This document shows, piece after piece, positions 9,668-20,770 of a stretch of 64,000 nt of DNA. The notes beneath the pieces are model-generated. The model saw only the letters and a program-made list of their open reading frames with translations. It was not told the origin of the DNA and did no database searches. The DNA is from Opisthorchis felineus. Taxonomy: Eukaryota; Platyhelminthes; Trematoda; Opisthorchiida; Opisthorchiidae. The stretch lies in assembly GCA_004794785.1 (NCBI GenBank), contig SJOL01007149.1, positions 45,963 to 109,962 of the forward strand, written 5' to 3'. The first letter of the stretch is position 1. Each line of letters opens with the position of its first letter. Both the position numbers and the translations under genes were made by a program.

Positions 9668-10480
9668 AAAAAGACTGCGTGGGATGAAACCCAAAACTCA
9701 TGCTTGCAGACGAGACAATCGACGCGGTAGAAAAATTTGTTTACCTGTGCAGTTGTACAAGTTCTGGTGAACTTGCTCCAGACGAGATTACTTCTCGAAT
9801 TGGGACGGCCGGGGTAGCTTCCGCCAACCTCTGATACCTATGGTAACTGCGTGATGTCAGTTTGTCTGTCAGTGGCGACGTTGCGATCTCTACTGATCTG
9901 TGGATCAGAAGCGCGCAGAGGAAGTACGAAAGCTGTCGGTGTTTGATCATCGGTGTCCCCGAAGTAATACCCGGGTCTGTAGTAGCATCCGATTAGCAGT
10001 ACTGATGCATGCTAGATGGTTTTGGAAGGAAAGAACTTTCTCACGATAGATGAGTTACTCATGCTTTGTAGGCTATGCTGGTTGGGACGTGCTTGATGTG
10101 TCAGAAGGCCGTCTGCGGCGCAGAGCCCTCTCACCCACACCTTTACCTACCCTGTGCTGAGCGGAAGCGACCGAGAGATGGACAGTCTATGACCTGCCAA
10201 AGAAGTACGAAAACATTAAGCAGTAAACTCAGCAGGGTTGACAGCTGCCGCCTCCCCGGATAGGGACCACGGGAATCAACTCATCAGCAGTTAATGACAC
10301 TGGTAGACACAGCTCAGCCACACATTCAGTAGCAGCCATGCATAAAAGCTATCACGCTCACTGTGAATCTGCCCAGTTTCCCGTTCCTTCAGGGGATTAC
10401 ATAATGCGAACTCAATGGTAGAGCCATCACTTCCTGTACTTGGTGTTACCTCCCATGCTCCCATTTTCCGGATCCAACAT
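9668..10480 (+). mobile_element. LINE-III element, 3' part (thumb and C-terminal tail)
   Basis: The plus strand resumes with DCVG, then PKLMLADETIDAVEKFVYL and APDEITSRIGTAGVASANL, followed by RRCDL-type and SVFDHRCPR blocks, a WLGRVL-like block with SEGRLRRRAL, and RSTKTLSSKLSRVDSCRLPG before a stop at about 10261. A weak continuation of the tail may extend to about 10480. The order and sequence match the LINE-III copy at 54.4-55.0 kb. Multiple frameshifts show it is inactive. Confidence 0.75.
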
Positions 10481-11784
10481 GCCGGCATGTTACCAAGGTC
10501 CCTTGGTAAATGGTTTATGGATGATTAACTGAAATGATCATTTCGTTATTGTTATAACGATAACGTTACTAATGATGTTTATTCCAACTGCAGTTGGAGT
10601 TGCAGGCCCATCACCTGGATGAACGAGCCAGAGCACAAAAGGGGGTAAAAGTCATCACGGACGGCTGCTAATACGGCCAGCAGCGCTCGTTATGAAATAA
10701 GGTGAACGGCAGAATGGGAAGCAAACTACCCGTCAGGGGCTACGGCAGACAATAACGTTGAGAGGGGGGAAGCGGATGGTTGCCAGATATTACCCGCCTC
10801 GCAGAGAAATGCACGGCGAATGTTGGAAGTTAAGTAAGTCCAGAGGGGTTATTAGTTCAAAGCATACGGGGACAAAAGATAGAAGAAAAATGTGAAAAAA
10901 TGAACTCGGTCGTGTCGTATGTTTGGAAGATGAGGCAATCACAGCGTGGCGCATTCACAGGGCAGGGAAAAGGGTGTAGGCTGTTTAGAACGAATTACAT
11001 CAATGGTGTCGCAACGTGTGCTATTGGCGAGTCTGTGATAACTTACACAAGAGACAAAATTTTCCGCTCCTCTACAACCCCAATTTTGAGTTCAAAAGGG
11101 GATTTCCCGTTACATATGTTGCAACCGGGACAAGCTTAGGCCAGTGGCATTGGCAGTGGATAACGGTTTTTTTTATTTTTCGTACTCAAAGACTAGTCTC
11201 AACTCAAGCAGGAGTTCAACGTGCAAACCCTGCTTGAAGCAAGTCAAGTTGGAGACGGGATCTAATAGCAGGGTCTTCTTATTTTATGTGCACTGACTCT
11301 ACCTTTGATTCGAGGGTGGCCAGCCGTTAGTAAGGCCGCTCAGTATTCGCACATTGGAATTGATTTCTCGAAAGCTACGACACTTTCAGGGTTGCTATTT
11401 CATAGTGTAGACTGTCTATGTATAACGAATTATTGTGAAAATTATCTACATTGGTGGTTTGTTTAATTGAGCGAATCTTCAAGGTCAATAAACACCACCG
11501 ACTGTGAATAAGTTGCCTGATGTAATAAGAAATCGCAAATTGCGGGAAAAGGCTACCCACTTACAGTGGACGGGACTTTCAGATAGTTTTACGGCTGAAA
11601 TAATTCGTTGAACACTCTAAAATCTACACAGCCCTTGTGGATGCAAAATATGCGGAGGTGCCCGGTAATTGCCATTCCCATTTAAAATTGCGGAAGCGCC
11701 GTTCAGTATTGCCCGAAAAAGCGTGCAAGTTTGTTGTTAAACCATAGTGTTCCATTATAGCTTGTGAAATATCCCAGGGAGACC
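10481..11784. other. unassigned; possible minus-strand LINE 3' end near 10545-10600
   Basis: A TAACGATAACG-type AT-rich run followed by GTTTATTCC at about 10550-10582 resembles the simple-repeat plus TTTATTCC start seen at the LINE-IV 3' ends (15.04, 18.02 and 19.84 kb). Beyond it the plus strand stays purine-rich to about 10900, as in LINE-IV, but no coding match is seen. The rest (10900-11784) has no recognised feature. Confidence 0.3.
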
Positions 11785-12034
11785 ATGACGTTGACCAACT
11801 AGCCACATGGAACCTACGTCCATCATAGCGGACGGCTGAACGAACATAGCCGACACACGCGACTAACATGCGGTTAGCGGTCCACGATGCCTAACCAACT
11901 GGCCACATGGAACCTTCGTCGATCATTGCGGACAGCTGAACGAACATAGCTGACGCGCACGACTAACATGCGGCTAGGTGTCCTCTATGCCTAATCAGCT
12001 GGCCACATGGAACCTACGTCGATCATAGCGGACT
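11785..12034. repeat. tandem repeat, 100-bp unit, about 2.5 copies
   Basis: The block (A/G)GCCACATGGAACCT starts at 11801, 11901 and 12001, giving a period of exactly 100 bp with no indel. Other shared positions include GACTAACATGCGG at 11861-11873 and 11961-11973. Copies differ by scattered substitutions, so the array is old or under relaxed homogenisation. No coding frame or known satellite is recognised. Confidence 0.9.
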
Positions 12035-12829
12035 GAACCATTCCGGATTGTGCGTGTACAGCCCATTTTCAGGTGATATACAACCAGTGGGCCGTAAGAT
12101 AATAGACGAATCGCGGATCCGTAAGGCGCAGTATTTGCAGATCTTGCCGAATTCTGTGCGTTCGTATTCTAATGGACAAAAAACACTGTACGGCATTGTC
12201 CAAGTGGGCCATTTGGTGGAATATATGCCGGCTGTCCGCAGTGTGTCCGTGACCAAAAATACATGGATGTTACATGATGCATACGTGCTTCCTGATAGCC
12301 TTTCTGATATGAAAGTAGCACAGCATTTCGTCGCGGCCACGACTCTTGCAGACGCATTTGCGCCGCCAACTTCTCCATGACAGAAGTCCTCACTAGATAC
12401 TGCTCCCCATCGTTTCCTTGAATAAGTCGAACAGTTTACGCATACAGGCAAACTGTTCGCTCTTCATGAACGCACACATAACCGTCCAAAACGTGCTAAG
12501 TTGTGCTCAAGTAACGGCTCGGAAAGCGCAGTGACAGCAGATCAGAGAAAAATGCAAGATGGCTTGTGGTTTTGCAATTTCGTACTATGAGCTGACCGCA
12601 GAATGGCGCGGTAACAGCCTAAAGAACGGCGTGGAGGCCTTGCATTACGAGTTGCCTCTGAGGCGTCATACTGCATGCATCCAGTGAAGCTGTTAGCATT
12701 TTTGCTCAGTAATCACTGGATTTTGCGATTCATAGGAGAATGGCCCAGTGCATATGCGAAAACCAGGCAAACTCAGGCTTTCATTTTTGTCCTTTTCGCC
12801 TTTGCAGAAGGCGGGGTATGAGGTTCAGC
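12035..12829. other. unassigned; overlapping long open frames on both strands
   Basis: A 142-codon frame on the minus strand (12451-12023) and a 110-codon frame on the plus strand (12048-12380) overlap almost completely. Neither shows a recognisable domain, and each could be a shadow of the other or chance. Nothing else is seen. Confidence 0.3.
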
Positions 12830-13462
12830 AAAAGTAGGAAGCGGTCAGTACACGATTTTGCAGGGCTTGGGCTGCGTTTGCTAATTTGATACGCCTTGGA
12901 CGTCAAAGCGGCGTATTCCTGAATCTCAAGGGACGTGTGTATCAATCTGCAGTGCAGGCTGTTTTGTTTTATGGCTGCGGGACATGGCCTATTCGATCAG
13001 CGGAACTGAAACTTCTTCAGGTATTCGACAACCGCTGTTTCGGAGCCATAGTTGGTGTAGGTTGGTGTCAGCGCATCCTTAGTGGGGCAATTAGAAAGTG
13101 AGTTTTCGTTTGTGTAACGGGGATTTTATTCAAGAACGTGTCCTGCATCAGAAGTCGCGTTGGTTAGGTCATATATTGCGTATGCCGGACCCCCGTTTGC
13201 CGTAGAGTGTGCTATTTTCCGTGCCCAATTCAGAGTGGCGACAGCGGTGAGGTGGCCAACCCTTGAGCTAGTAAAGGGGTATGAAAGAGATTACGAAAAG
13301 TTTGGGTGCTGTCGGTGCTGTCGGTGCTTTCGGTGCTGCTCGTGTTGCAGGATGAGACCGCGAGATCCCTACTGTGCTTGGCTGATGACGGTGCACGATG
13401 TGGCTGCTTGTCGGTGTCAACGGCGTTCTTGTTATCAGTTTCTATCCAGGTTGCCTAAATGA
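12830..13462 (+). mobile_element. LINE-I, plus-strand copy: thumb and C-terminal tail
   Basis: Plus-strand frame 12886-13101 gives NLIRLGRQSGVFLNLKGRVYQSAVQAVLFYGCGTW and LLQVFDNRCFGAIVGVGWCQRI. After frame changes come a WLGHILRMPD block and NSEW.Q, then frame 13160-13462 with KGYERDYEK, the expanded GCRCCRCFRCC-type run and CQRRSCYQFLSRLPK before the stop at 13460-13462. The ending coincides with that of LINE-I copy A, so the C-terminus is intact. Everything 5' of the thumb is missing. Sequence after the stop does not match the 3' UTR of copies A and C, so this may be a diverged subfamily or a rearranged copy. Confidence 0.8.
13306..13340 (+). repeat. GTCGGTGCT-type 9-bp minisatellite inside the LINE-I tail
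   Basis: The nonamer GTCGGTGCT and near copies are repeated about four times within the LINE-I C-terminal coding region, at a place where the other copies have only the equivalent of one or two units. It is a local expansion, in register with codons. Confidence 0.7.
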
Positions 13463-14375
13463 GTGTCTATAGAATGAGTTGGATGCGGCCCAAGCCTTTA
13501 TGAGGGACATGAAATAGAGCCACAGAATTTCCTAAATTAGCAAGCAGCTTCCAACATGTTATGTGTGTCTGAGATATGGAAGCTTTTTGCATATACCCGG
13601 ATACTGAAGATAACAAAAATATCGGTGTACAGCCGCACGCACGTTAGCTGATCGGTTTCTTGGAATGAAGCCCCTAGTATTTGAAACTGCTACCGTGGTC
13701 GAGTATGAGATGGTCGGAAATAACGATGAGGACGACGAAGCTCTCGAGTCTATTAAGCGGTATCGAGAAGCAGAAGTGAAATCAAGTTAGTATTTAATGC
13801 TCTAAATGAGCAGGTTTGACACCAAGGACCTGTCCACTCACTAGATCTCCGCCACGGCTGCATCCATCGGTGCACGTTTGTGGACAACTGCGGTCCTTGG
13901 ATTCCAGGGCTTAAGTCTATACCAGTTGGTCTTATGATACCTATTTTTTAGTCTTAACTTCGCTGGGTCCACTAAGGCATATGATCGCTTAATCACGCTA
14001 TCGAATCATCGGTGTAAACGCGGCTCTCTCATTATCGCCAATGGTACTACTGGAGCAAGTAGTACGTTTACCTCCATAGCAGTAAGACTCCAGCTTTTGC
14101 GTGGACACCGATCGGGAATTGTGGATAACGGGATTTATTAAGCACTTGGTGAGTTAGCCACTATAATCTTGTTTTTGTGTTTCTCTTGATATTGCGGAAG
14201 ACGTGCACGAATTGTGAATGATTATGCATTTTTCCTTTCAGAAACCCTATCGAGTGATGCGGCTTCCCGAAAACGAGAACTGGATTGACTACACATTACA
14301 TTTCTGCCGATGCAGCCAATAGATAGAAGCATAATTCGCCAAGGGTGGTTGTGTATTTTTCAGGCACGGACATGG
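13463..14375. other. unassigned intergenic DNA
   Basis: No coding homology, RNA or repeat was recognised in this stretch. Confidence 0.4.
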
Positions 14376-14403
14376 CAGACGAACGACCTGTGTCGTTCGT
14401 CTG
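14376..14403. repeat. perfect hairpin, 12-bp stem and 4-nt loop
   Basis: CAGACGAACGAC at 14376-14387 is followed after CTGT by its exact reverse complement at 14392-14403. It directly abuts the first unit of the 135-bp tandem array. Function is unknown. Confidence 0.85.
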
Positions 14404-14775
14404 GTCGTTGGTCATTGGATTGGGCTGTTATGTATAATTAATGCCTAATTATCAGCTACATGCATGGGTACGGGCCCGGCAGTTATTATGAGTAGCCAAA
14501 GTGAACGACAACGCGAACACATTTGAGTATGACGGGTTATCTTTGGCCATAGGATTACGCTACCGTGCATAGCTGAGGCCCTATAATCAGCCTTGCAGAT
14601 AGACGTGGGCCTAGTAGTTACGACAAGTAGCCAACGTAGGCGATATCGAGCACAGTTGTGAGAATGACGGGCCGTCGTTGGCCAGTAGATTAGGTAACCG
14701 TGCATAAACGATGTCTCATAATCAGACTCACATAGACAAGGACCTAGCAGTTACGATAAGTATTCGAGGTGAGTG
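14396..14775. repeat. tandem repeat, 135-bp unit, about 2.7 copies
   Basis: ATCAG landmarks at 14451, 14586 and 14721, and GACGG landmarks at 14531 and 14666, give a constant period of 135 bp. The repeated unit includes a TGGCCA.TAGGATTACG/TGGCCAGTAGATTAGG block and a GTTA(C/T)GA(C/T)AAGTA block. Units differ by many substitutions but no indel. No coding or RNA feature was recognised. Confidence 0.85.
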
Positions 14776-15034
14776 AAACGGCTACCGTTATCTTGGTGAC
14801 CGGCAGGGAACGCCCTTAGTTGCCATCATTATATCTGCGCCTTATGACGTATTCCACCTATGGAGCGTCATATTCCTGATATGAATGGGATCGCTGTGCT
14901 GGTAATTTACCTGAAGTTATCCCGTGACACTGTATTATCCACTTACTAGTTTTGAGGATCTGGAAAAGAGAATGGTCCACAGAGATGGCCCTCGTATAGC
15001 CACTGCACAATCCATGCAGTTTTCTAGCGCTGTT
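14776..15034. other. unassigned spacer
   Basis: Short stretch between the 135-bp array and the first LINE-IV 3' end. Nothing was recognised. Confidence 0.4.
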
Positions 15035-16000
15035 GATAATGATAATGATAATATTTATTCCCAGCTGGTGGGTGGCATGCTGTCAGGCATGAACATAAGT
15101 TTACAGTCAGAATAAAAGCATGACTGGCAGGAATTGTGGGTACTGGGGGTTACGGGAAGGGACAGCGTCGTATGCGGTGGGCATTATCCGATTTAGGCCT
15201 GGTCACCACTGAACCGGCAAGGGCAGGGAAGCACAGTTAGTATGCGTTTTTTGGAGAGAATATCAAGCAGGTCAGATCGTTAGTATTTGAATATGGCAGG
15301 CAGAAAACCAAGCGAGGGAGGGCAAACCAAGAGGCTTCCTGCCTGCCACATGGCAAAAAAAGTGTAAACGGTGGAAAATGAGGAACAAGAACACCAGATC
15401 TGGTGAAGCAGCAGAGTTGGTATCATCCAGCCGGTCAACTTGAACTGAAACTTAAAACCACTGCTGTGACCCCGTGGATTTGGGCTGCTGGGCTCATGGC
15501 TAGGGGAACAAAAATCGTAAGTGGGGACGATGAAGTGGAGGGATTAGCAGGGCGGATAAGTAGTAACAGGAATCTCAGAAACATGGTGTACAGTGAAACT
15601 GTAGAGACTCACTGGTGTCGCCGTTGTGGAGCCGGGCATAATAGTTCCCGGGAAGAGTGAGATGGTGGCAACACACGAGTCGGAACGCGAACTGTATAGA
15701 AAATTATTGATTTTGAGGGAAGCGGAGACACACAGAAGTGATTGTGTTCGAACGGCAGGTTCAGCAGATTGGGATGAACATGTCATGGAGGCAGCTGGGG
15801 CCAGGTGCGGAGCTTGTTCGTATATGCAGTTAATGGAACGGGTGGGCGGGAGGGCACGGTCGAGAGTAGGAAAGGACTGGTTGCGGGTGTGCTATTAAAC
15901 TGGGTATGGCACTGCCGTGCCATCAGTGTTCTGACCTACTTCGGTTTTTGGACAGGCGAGCTTAATAGGAAAATGTGTTGTGCCGAAGTTCACTGAACAA
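15035..16000 (-). mobile_element. LINE-IV 3' region, copy 1 (minus strand)
   Basis: On the plus strand it opens with (GATAAT)n at 15035-15052, then ATTTATTCCCAGCTGGTGGG. Read on the minus strand this is the 3' end with a simple TTATCA-type tail. The following 0.95 kb aligns with 19830-20770 block by block. Shared parts include GTTACAGTCGGAATAA-type, GTGGGCATTATCCGA, GGCTTCCTGCCTG, the GGAACGCGAACTG block, GGTTCAGCA.ATTGG.ATGAAC and ACTGGGTATG.CA.TGCCGTGCC. No ORF on it is convincing, so it is taken as 3' non-coding sequence. Confidence 0.75.
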
Positions 16001-16689
16001 TCTCATCTCATTTGTTAAAGCCGAGGAGTGTAAAGCAAACAAACGTTACTGACTGATTTTCCTGGACGGAATTCGCATAAGACATTCTGTACATCTTACC
16101 TCATTCCCAAAGAACACCGAAGAAGGCCAAAATATGCTAAAGGGCGATTTCGTGACTTGTCTCTCGTAAACCCGTAACAAAATGCGAATCGGTGATGATC
16201 CGTGACCGTGAAATTTCGCACACTTAAAAAAGTGTTATGGGCAACATATCACCGAAAGGTGCAAACGGATTATACTACCTCCCAGCAAAAGTCACAACTT
16301 CGGAAACCCCATAGTTTCGGCGAAAATAATTTGGGTGTGCCTCCAATGGGCGGCGCACGGATGTGTCATGTGTGGGCTATGGACAAATCGAAGGCATGTT
16401 TTGGTTGGTCAGGATGGCAGCCAATCCTGATCGAGCATCAATACCTTGGCGCTCCTCGCCCTCCTAGAAATATTCTAGTGTGACCTTGTGGAACATTCTG
16501 TGGTGACCCTGTGAATACAGTTGTAGTAAGCATCCTTGTTCTCCATAATTGGCCGTTTCAGCTACCGCGCGTTTTGGCATACCACAGTGGGCGGGACGGG
16601 GAGCCAAGAACCGGCGTAGATGTTGAGCCACCGTCAAGGAGACACAACAACCTGAGACCAAGTTCTCTGATCTCAGTTAAATGCGAATC
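16001..16689. other. unassigned, between LINE-IV 3' region and its RT remnant
   Basis: It probably belongs to the same minus-strand LINE-IV copy, because RT motifs resume at 16690, but neither coding nor 3' UTR similarity was detected. A plus-strand open frame at 16202-16483 has no recognised domain. Confidence 0.3.
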
Positions 16690-17328
16690 TAGGTTACCGA
16701 GTTTCTATTAATTATGGACACCTCATAAGGGGGCAGCTCCGGCAGATTGGTGTTTGGGATATCGCGGAACAGAAACATAGGCCCAATGTACTTGATCAAC
16801 GAGTCAGAGTCTGAGCCTGGTGCTGGTGAACTGCAGGCGGTTTTCATATCGTCCGCAAAGAGGAGGGGTTTTCTATGGAGCACGAAGCCGAGAGCGTCGT
16901 TGATATAGGGTGGAAATAGAATGTGGCCTATTACCCTCCGCCGACTGACTCTACTAGTAACCGTTAGTGGAAGTTACTATTTGTCACCTATTTGCGTTAC
17001 TTACGTCCTGTCAGACACGTAGGTGAACAGCCAAAATAAAGACCAAGTGATGCCAACGGAATTGATTTTCTGTAGCGGGTATGCATGAGAGACCCAGTCA
17101 GAAGCTTTTCGGACATCATGGTGGCCTACTGCAATAGCCTGCGGCATAATGGACTGCTGTGTTATTCTCAAATAAGTCCAGTTGGCAGCCACTGACGGGT
17201 CTATAAGTCACAAATCGGTACCGTCTGTCATTTATGGTATTTTTACTTAGGAGGAACCTGGTTGGGGTGGATTCGACCGACAGTTTCGCGGCTGTCGCTA
17301 AAACAGGGGTGAGGTGAGTTCCCTTCAA
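16690..17328 (-). pseudogene. LINE-IV reverse transcriptase remnant, copy 1
   Basis: Minus-strand frame 17192-17001 reads DVRKASDWVSHAYPLQKINSVGITWSLF, which corresponds to RT motif A (D….AFD.V.H) and the helix after it. Frame 16883-16689 reads KPLLFADDMKTACS, the palm motif in FADD form at 16848-16859. The GV.QGSVLGPILF box that should lie between is eroded around 16900-17000. Homologous motifs occur in the better preserved copy at 23.5-23.8 kb. Frameshifts and lost blocks show it is dead. Confidence 0.75.
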
Positions 17329-18009
17329 GATGGAATTGGTTACCTGGATTAATATTTGATATGATTGTGAATACCATATTGTCCATACTGAGGCGGGATG
17401 CTTTCAGCTTTGAGGTAGCAGGTAATGTGTTTCAGGGTAATGGTTACGGCATCTTTCCCATAACTTCTCAGTGCGCCGGACGGACGGTTGTTGCCATATG
17501 GCACAATACAGCCCCTAGGGCTTTGAAGATCTGTCAGAGGGCTATTAGCTTTGATGGGGGGTCTGTGTTCACGCTGGCAGTAATCAGCTGTAGAATCTGC
17601 AGGTTGAAGTTTAAGCGGGGTGGGCGATTAGAATCTGGCAAGTTGTGTGCTTCAGTGGTCACCTATAGCGATATAAGGAACACCATAGGCAGACCTGAGG
17701 CAAAAATCGAATGACTGTTGGGGATATAATGCAAACGTGATAGGTGGCTGAGTGATCTCGAGGAAGAAGGGGCCCCGAGGGTGGTACTATTTTCACGGTA
17801 TTCGAGAGGTATATGAAAGGAGGTTCAATTTGATGGGCTGTCAACAGTGAGAGGTAGTCATGAGAAATATTGAACTTTCTGGTATTTTCTACTGGTTCGG
17901 TGCGTTTTAGTACCATGGGATTTCAGGAGCTTCTCGGGGCGAGAGATGCCTGGGTGAAACCTTATGTGGGAGGAAAGGCAGGCACGAATCAGAAGGATAT
18001 GAAAAATTT
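17329..18009. other. unassigned, plus-strand G-rich; possible LINE-IV 5' sequence
   Basis: Open frames exist (plus 17361-17714, minus 17916-17659) but none matches a domain I recognise. The strand bias matches the flanking LINE-IV pieces, so it may be the upstream coding region of the copy at 16.7-17.3 kb. Confidence 0.3.
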
Positions 18010-18420
18010 AATAATGGTAATAATAATGTTTATCCTCACCTGGTGGGTAGCATACCGTAGACATTTTCATAATGGTGCAGCCAGAATAGAAGCATGGCTG
18101 ATGGGGTTTGTGGGTACTCAGAAGTGCGCGGAAACGAGACAGTCACACCGATACTTAGCATCATCCGAAGCAGATGAGGGCATACCTAAACTGACACAAT
18201 CAAAGCCCGGTGGATATCGGGGACAGAGAGGCACAGTTATTGGGTTTTTCCTATCGCTTGTGGAACAAGTCAAGCTTTAGCAAGATTAGACTGCTACAAT
18301 TTGATGGCGGGCAAGAACACAACAGGGGAGGGAAAAACTGACACATCCTGCCTGGCAGGTGATACGATAATTGCAAATTGCGGAGGAATCAGAACACCGG
18401 ACCTGGTGAAGTGCACTGTG
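18010..18420 (-). mobile_element. LINE-IV 3' region, copy 2
   Basis: On the plus strand it begins with TAATAATGTTTATCC at about 18017, then CACCTGGTGGGTAGCATACC, GAAGCATGGCTGATGGG.TTTGTGGGTA, CACAGTTATTG and GGAATCAGAACACCGGACCTGGTGAAG. These blocks occur in the same order in copy 1 (15.04-15.42 kb). Alignment is lost after about 18420. Confidence 0.65.
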
Positions 18421-19324
18421 CTCGAGGAGATATGGGACTCACCACGGTCCCGGAAGCAGCACGGAAGAAAAACACAATAGTGCGTCTCTATAGAGAGGGG
18501 TGAATAAAATAAGGATTCGGAGGAGTAGTTGTGCTACAACGGACTGCGTTGCAACAAATGACGCAATGTCCACCCCTTGGGAAGTATGGGCGAAATAGGG
18601 TTGTGACCAGTGGAGCCTCGTATGAAACTCTGGGTCCATGTTATGGGGGCACGACTGGGACTATTCGCAACCTGAGACAAATCTACGCCAAGTTGAGCAA
18701 GCAGTGATATCTTCTGTGTTTCTTAGTCGCAACGCAGGGGATTTACGTCAATTTGAGGTCACTCAGCTCGAAGTCAGTTGGATTATGGAAAGTTCTCATA
18801 GATCGGATAATAAGGGACAGGGCAGCCGTGGAAGCAGAGAGGGATGACGGTTCACAGAAGCGGCATGCTAGTACTGGTCTTCTGGTATGTTTTGTAGAGA
18901 CCCAAATGAGCTTTTTCATCCCTTGGAGGACAGACTCTTCCTTTACGGTTGCATGAAATTCCACTGTGGAATGGACGGCAAAACCCCGCCCCTGGAACTT
19001 GTCCTGTTTGAGTGGTGGATATTGTAGCCGGGGAGCGAAATATCCGTCCCAGAATTTCAACCGAGTGCCATGTGTCCGTCACAGAAATCAGGCTTGATAG
19101 TGTGATGGTGCTTACGGGTTGGAGATCCAGGACTCTTGGAAGTAACCAGCAGGCTATGAATTGCATTACTGACGGGCTCAATCGCAAGCCAGTCGTACTA
19201 AGTATGTAGTTGGCGACTTCGCTTAAGGTAGTGTAGCGTCGGGGGAGACTCAGGAAGGGAAGATGGAAGTATATGAAGCCGGGGTTAACTGAACGCGTTC
19301 CGAGTCTTTCGGGGGTAAACTCAA
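18421..19324. other. unassigned, probably eroded LINE-IV body
   Basis: It lies between two LINE-IV 3' ends and keeps the same G-rich plus strand. Open frames such as minus 19060-18743 and minus 19187-18852 show no recognised domain. Confidence 0.3.
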
Positions 19325-19640
19325 CACTGGTGATATAATACTAATAATAGGTTTACTTCCCCACTTGTAGGGAACATGCCGATTGAGGCATGGTCGGGTC
19401 ATTACAACCTGAACGCGGCAGGCAATAACACAACGGGGAGGAAGGTACAACTAACGAGACGCGCTTATTACGTGAAAAGCCACCGTAGCTGTGGGAACCA
19501 AAAAACTGGAACAATGGGGCATGAGGTACGACTAGTTCATCGATAAAGCCGGTTAACTGGAATTAAAACTGAAAAAAGTTGCTGCCCATGAGTGACCTTC
19601 GGCGGTTGGGTAAGTGGCCAGGATCACGAAAACCAAAAAT
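19325..19640 (-). mobile_element. LINE-IV 3' region, copy 3
   Basis: It opens on the plus strand with TAATACTAATAATAGGTTTACTTCCCCA, then AACATGCCG…GAGGCATGG. An AACA.AACGGGGAGG block follows, then a GTTAACTGGAATTAAAACTGAAAA block that matches the CAACTTGAACTGAAACTTAAAA block of copy 1 at 15437. It is more diverged and shorter than copies 1 and 4. Confidence 0.55.
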
Positions 19641-19829
19641 GGAGAAGGGGATGGAAGAATTCGACGTGGAGACAAGTGGCAAGTTTTGTCTCAAAAATAT
19701 GGTTAAAATTGAAACTAAGTAGACTCCCTGGGGTCACTGTTGCGGGAAAGTCCGGTGTAAAGGATAGATTTGATGGGTAAATAGGGTCAATGAATAAGGC
19801 CAAACGAACACCGTAGATGAAATTGAACT

Positions 19830-20770
19830 AATAATAATAATAATATTTATTCCCAACTAGTGGTTAGCATACCTTCAGGCATGATCACAAAGTTACAGTC
19901 GGAATAAGAGCATGACTGGTAGGCTTTGTGGGTACCGGGAATTTCGTGGAAAAGCGACGGTGGCATAAACAGTGGGCATTATCCGAAGTAGACTTGGTCA
20001 CGCCTGAGGCGGCATGGGTAGGGAACCAAAATTACAAGGGCTCATTCTTTCTTATGGGGAACATATAAGATGAGACAGGATACTATAGTTAAGATTTCAA
20101 AGTGACGGGCAAAAACAATACGAGGGAGGTCAAGGCAAGAGGCTTCCTGCCTGGTACGTGATAAAAATAATAAAAGAAAAACTTCAATCTTCAGGAAAAG
20201 TGGAACCAGAATAACGGATCAGGAGAGGCAGCAGAACTGCCACGATGTGACCGGCCGATTTGAACTCAAGCCTAAAACCGTTACTGAGGTTTCGTAGCCT
20301 TGGGCTGTTGGGCGTATGGCCAGAGTCAGGAATTGCGTAAGTGGGAAAATATATGGTACGGTTAGATGGTAGTAGGAAACGCAGAATCAAAGTGTGCAGT
20401 GAAAGCGGAGGGACTCACTAGTGTTGCTGCTGGAGCGGGGTCGGGTGTAAAAGTTCCTTGGGAGAAGGAGTTCACGAAAACGCACAAGAAGGAACGCGAA
20501 CTGCACGGAAAATGACTGACTTGGTGAGGGGTACAAAGTAAAAGACACCGAGATGTTTAGATCCAATGGAAGGTTCAGCAAATTGGAATGAACGCCTCCC
20601 GGTGGCAACTTTGATTGTGGTTGTAGGTAAGGGAACGAGTGGGCGAGCGGGCGCAGTCAAAGTAAGGAGTGAACAGTTGCGGGTATGCTATCAAACTGGG
20701 TATGACAGTGCCGTGCCGTCACTGCACTGAGATACTTCAGTTTCTGGACAGCCCCGTGATGGACGTCGTG
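19830..20770 (-). mobile_element. LINE-IV 3' region, copy 4
   Basis: On the plus strand it starts with (TAA)n at 19830-19846, followed by TATTTATTCCCAACTAGTGGTTAGCATACCTTCAGGCATG. It then runs collinear with copy 1 for about 0.95 kb, including GTGGGCATTATCCGAAGTAG, GAGGCTTCCTGCCTGG, AGGAACGCGAACTGCA and AACTGGGTATGACAGTGCCGTGCC. It is the best evidence that the simple-repeat start is a shared 3' terminus. A further possible terminus (GGGATGCCTTCAGGTGTAATGC) lies at about 20897-20920. Confidence 0.75.
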
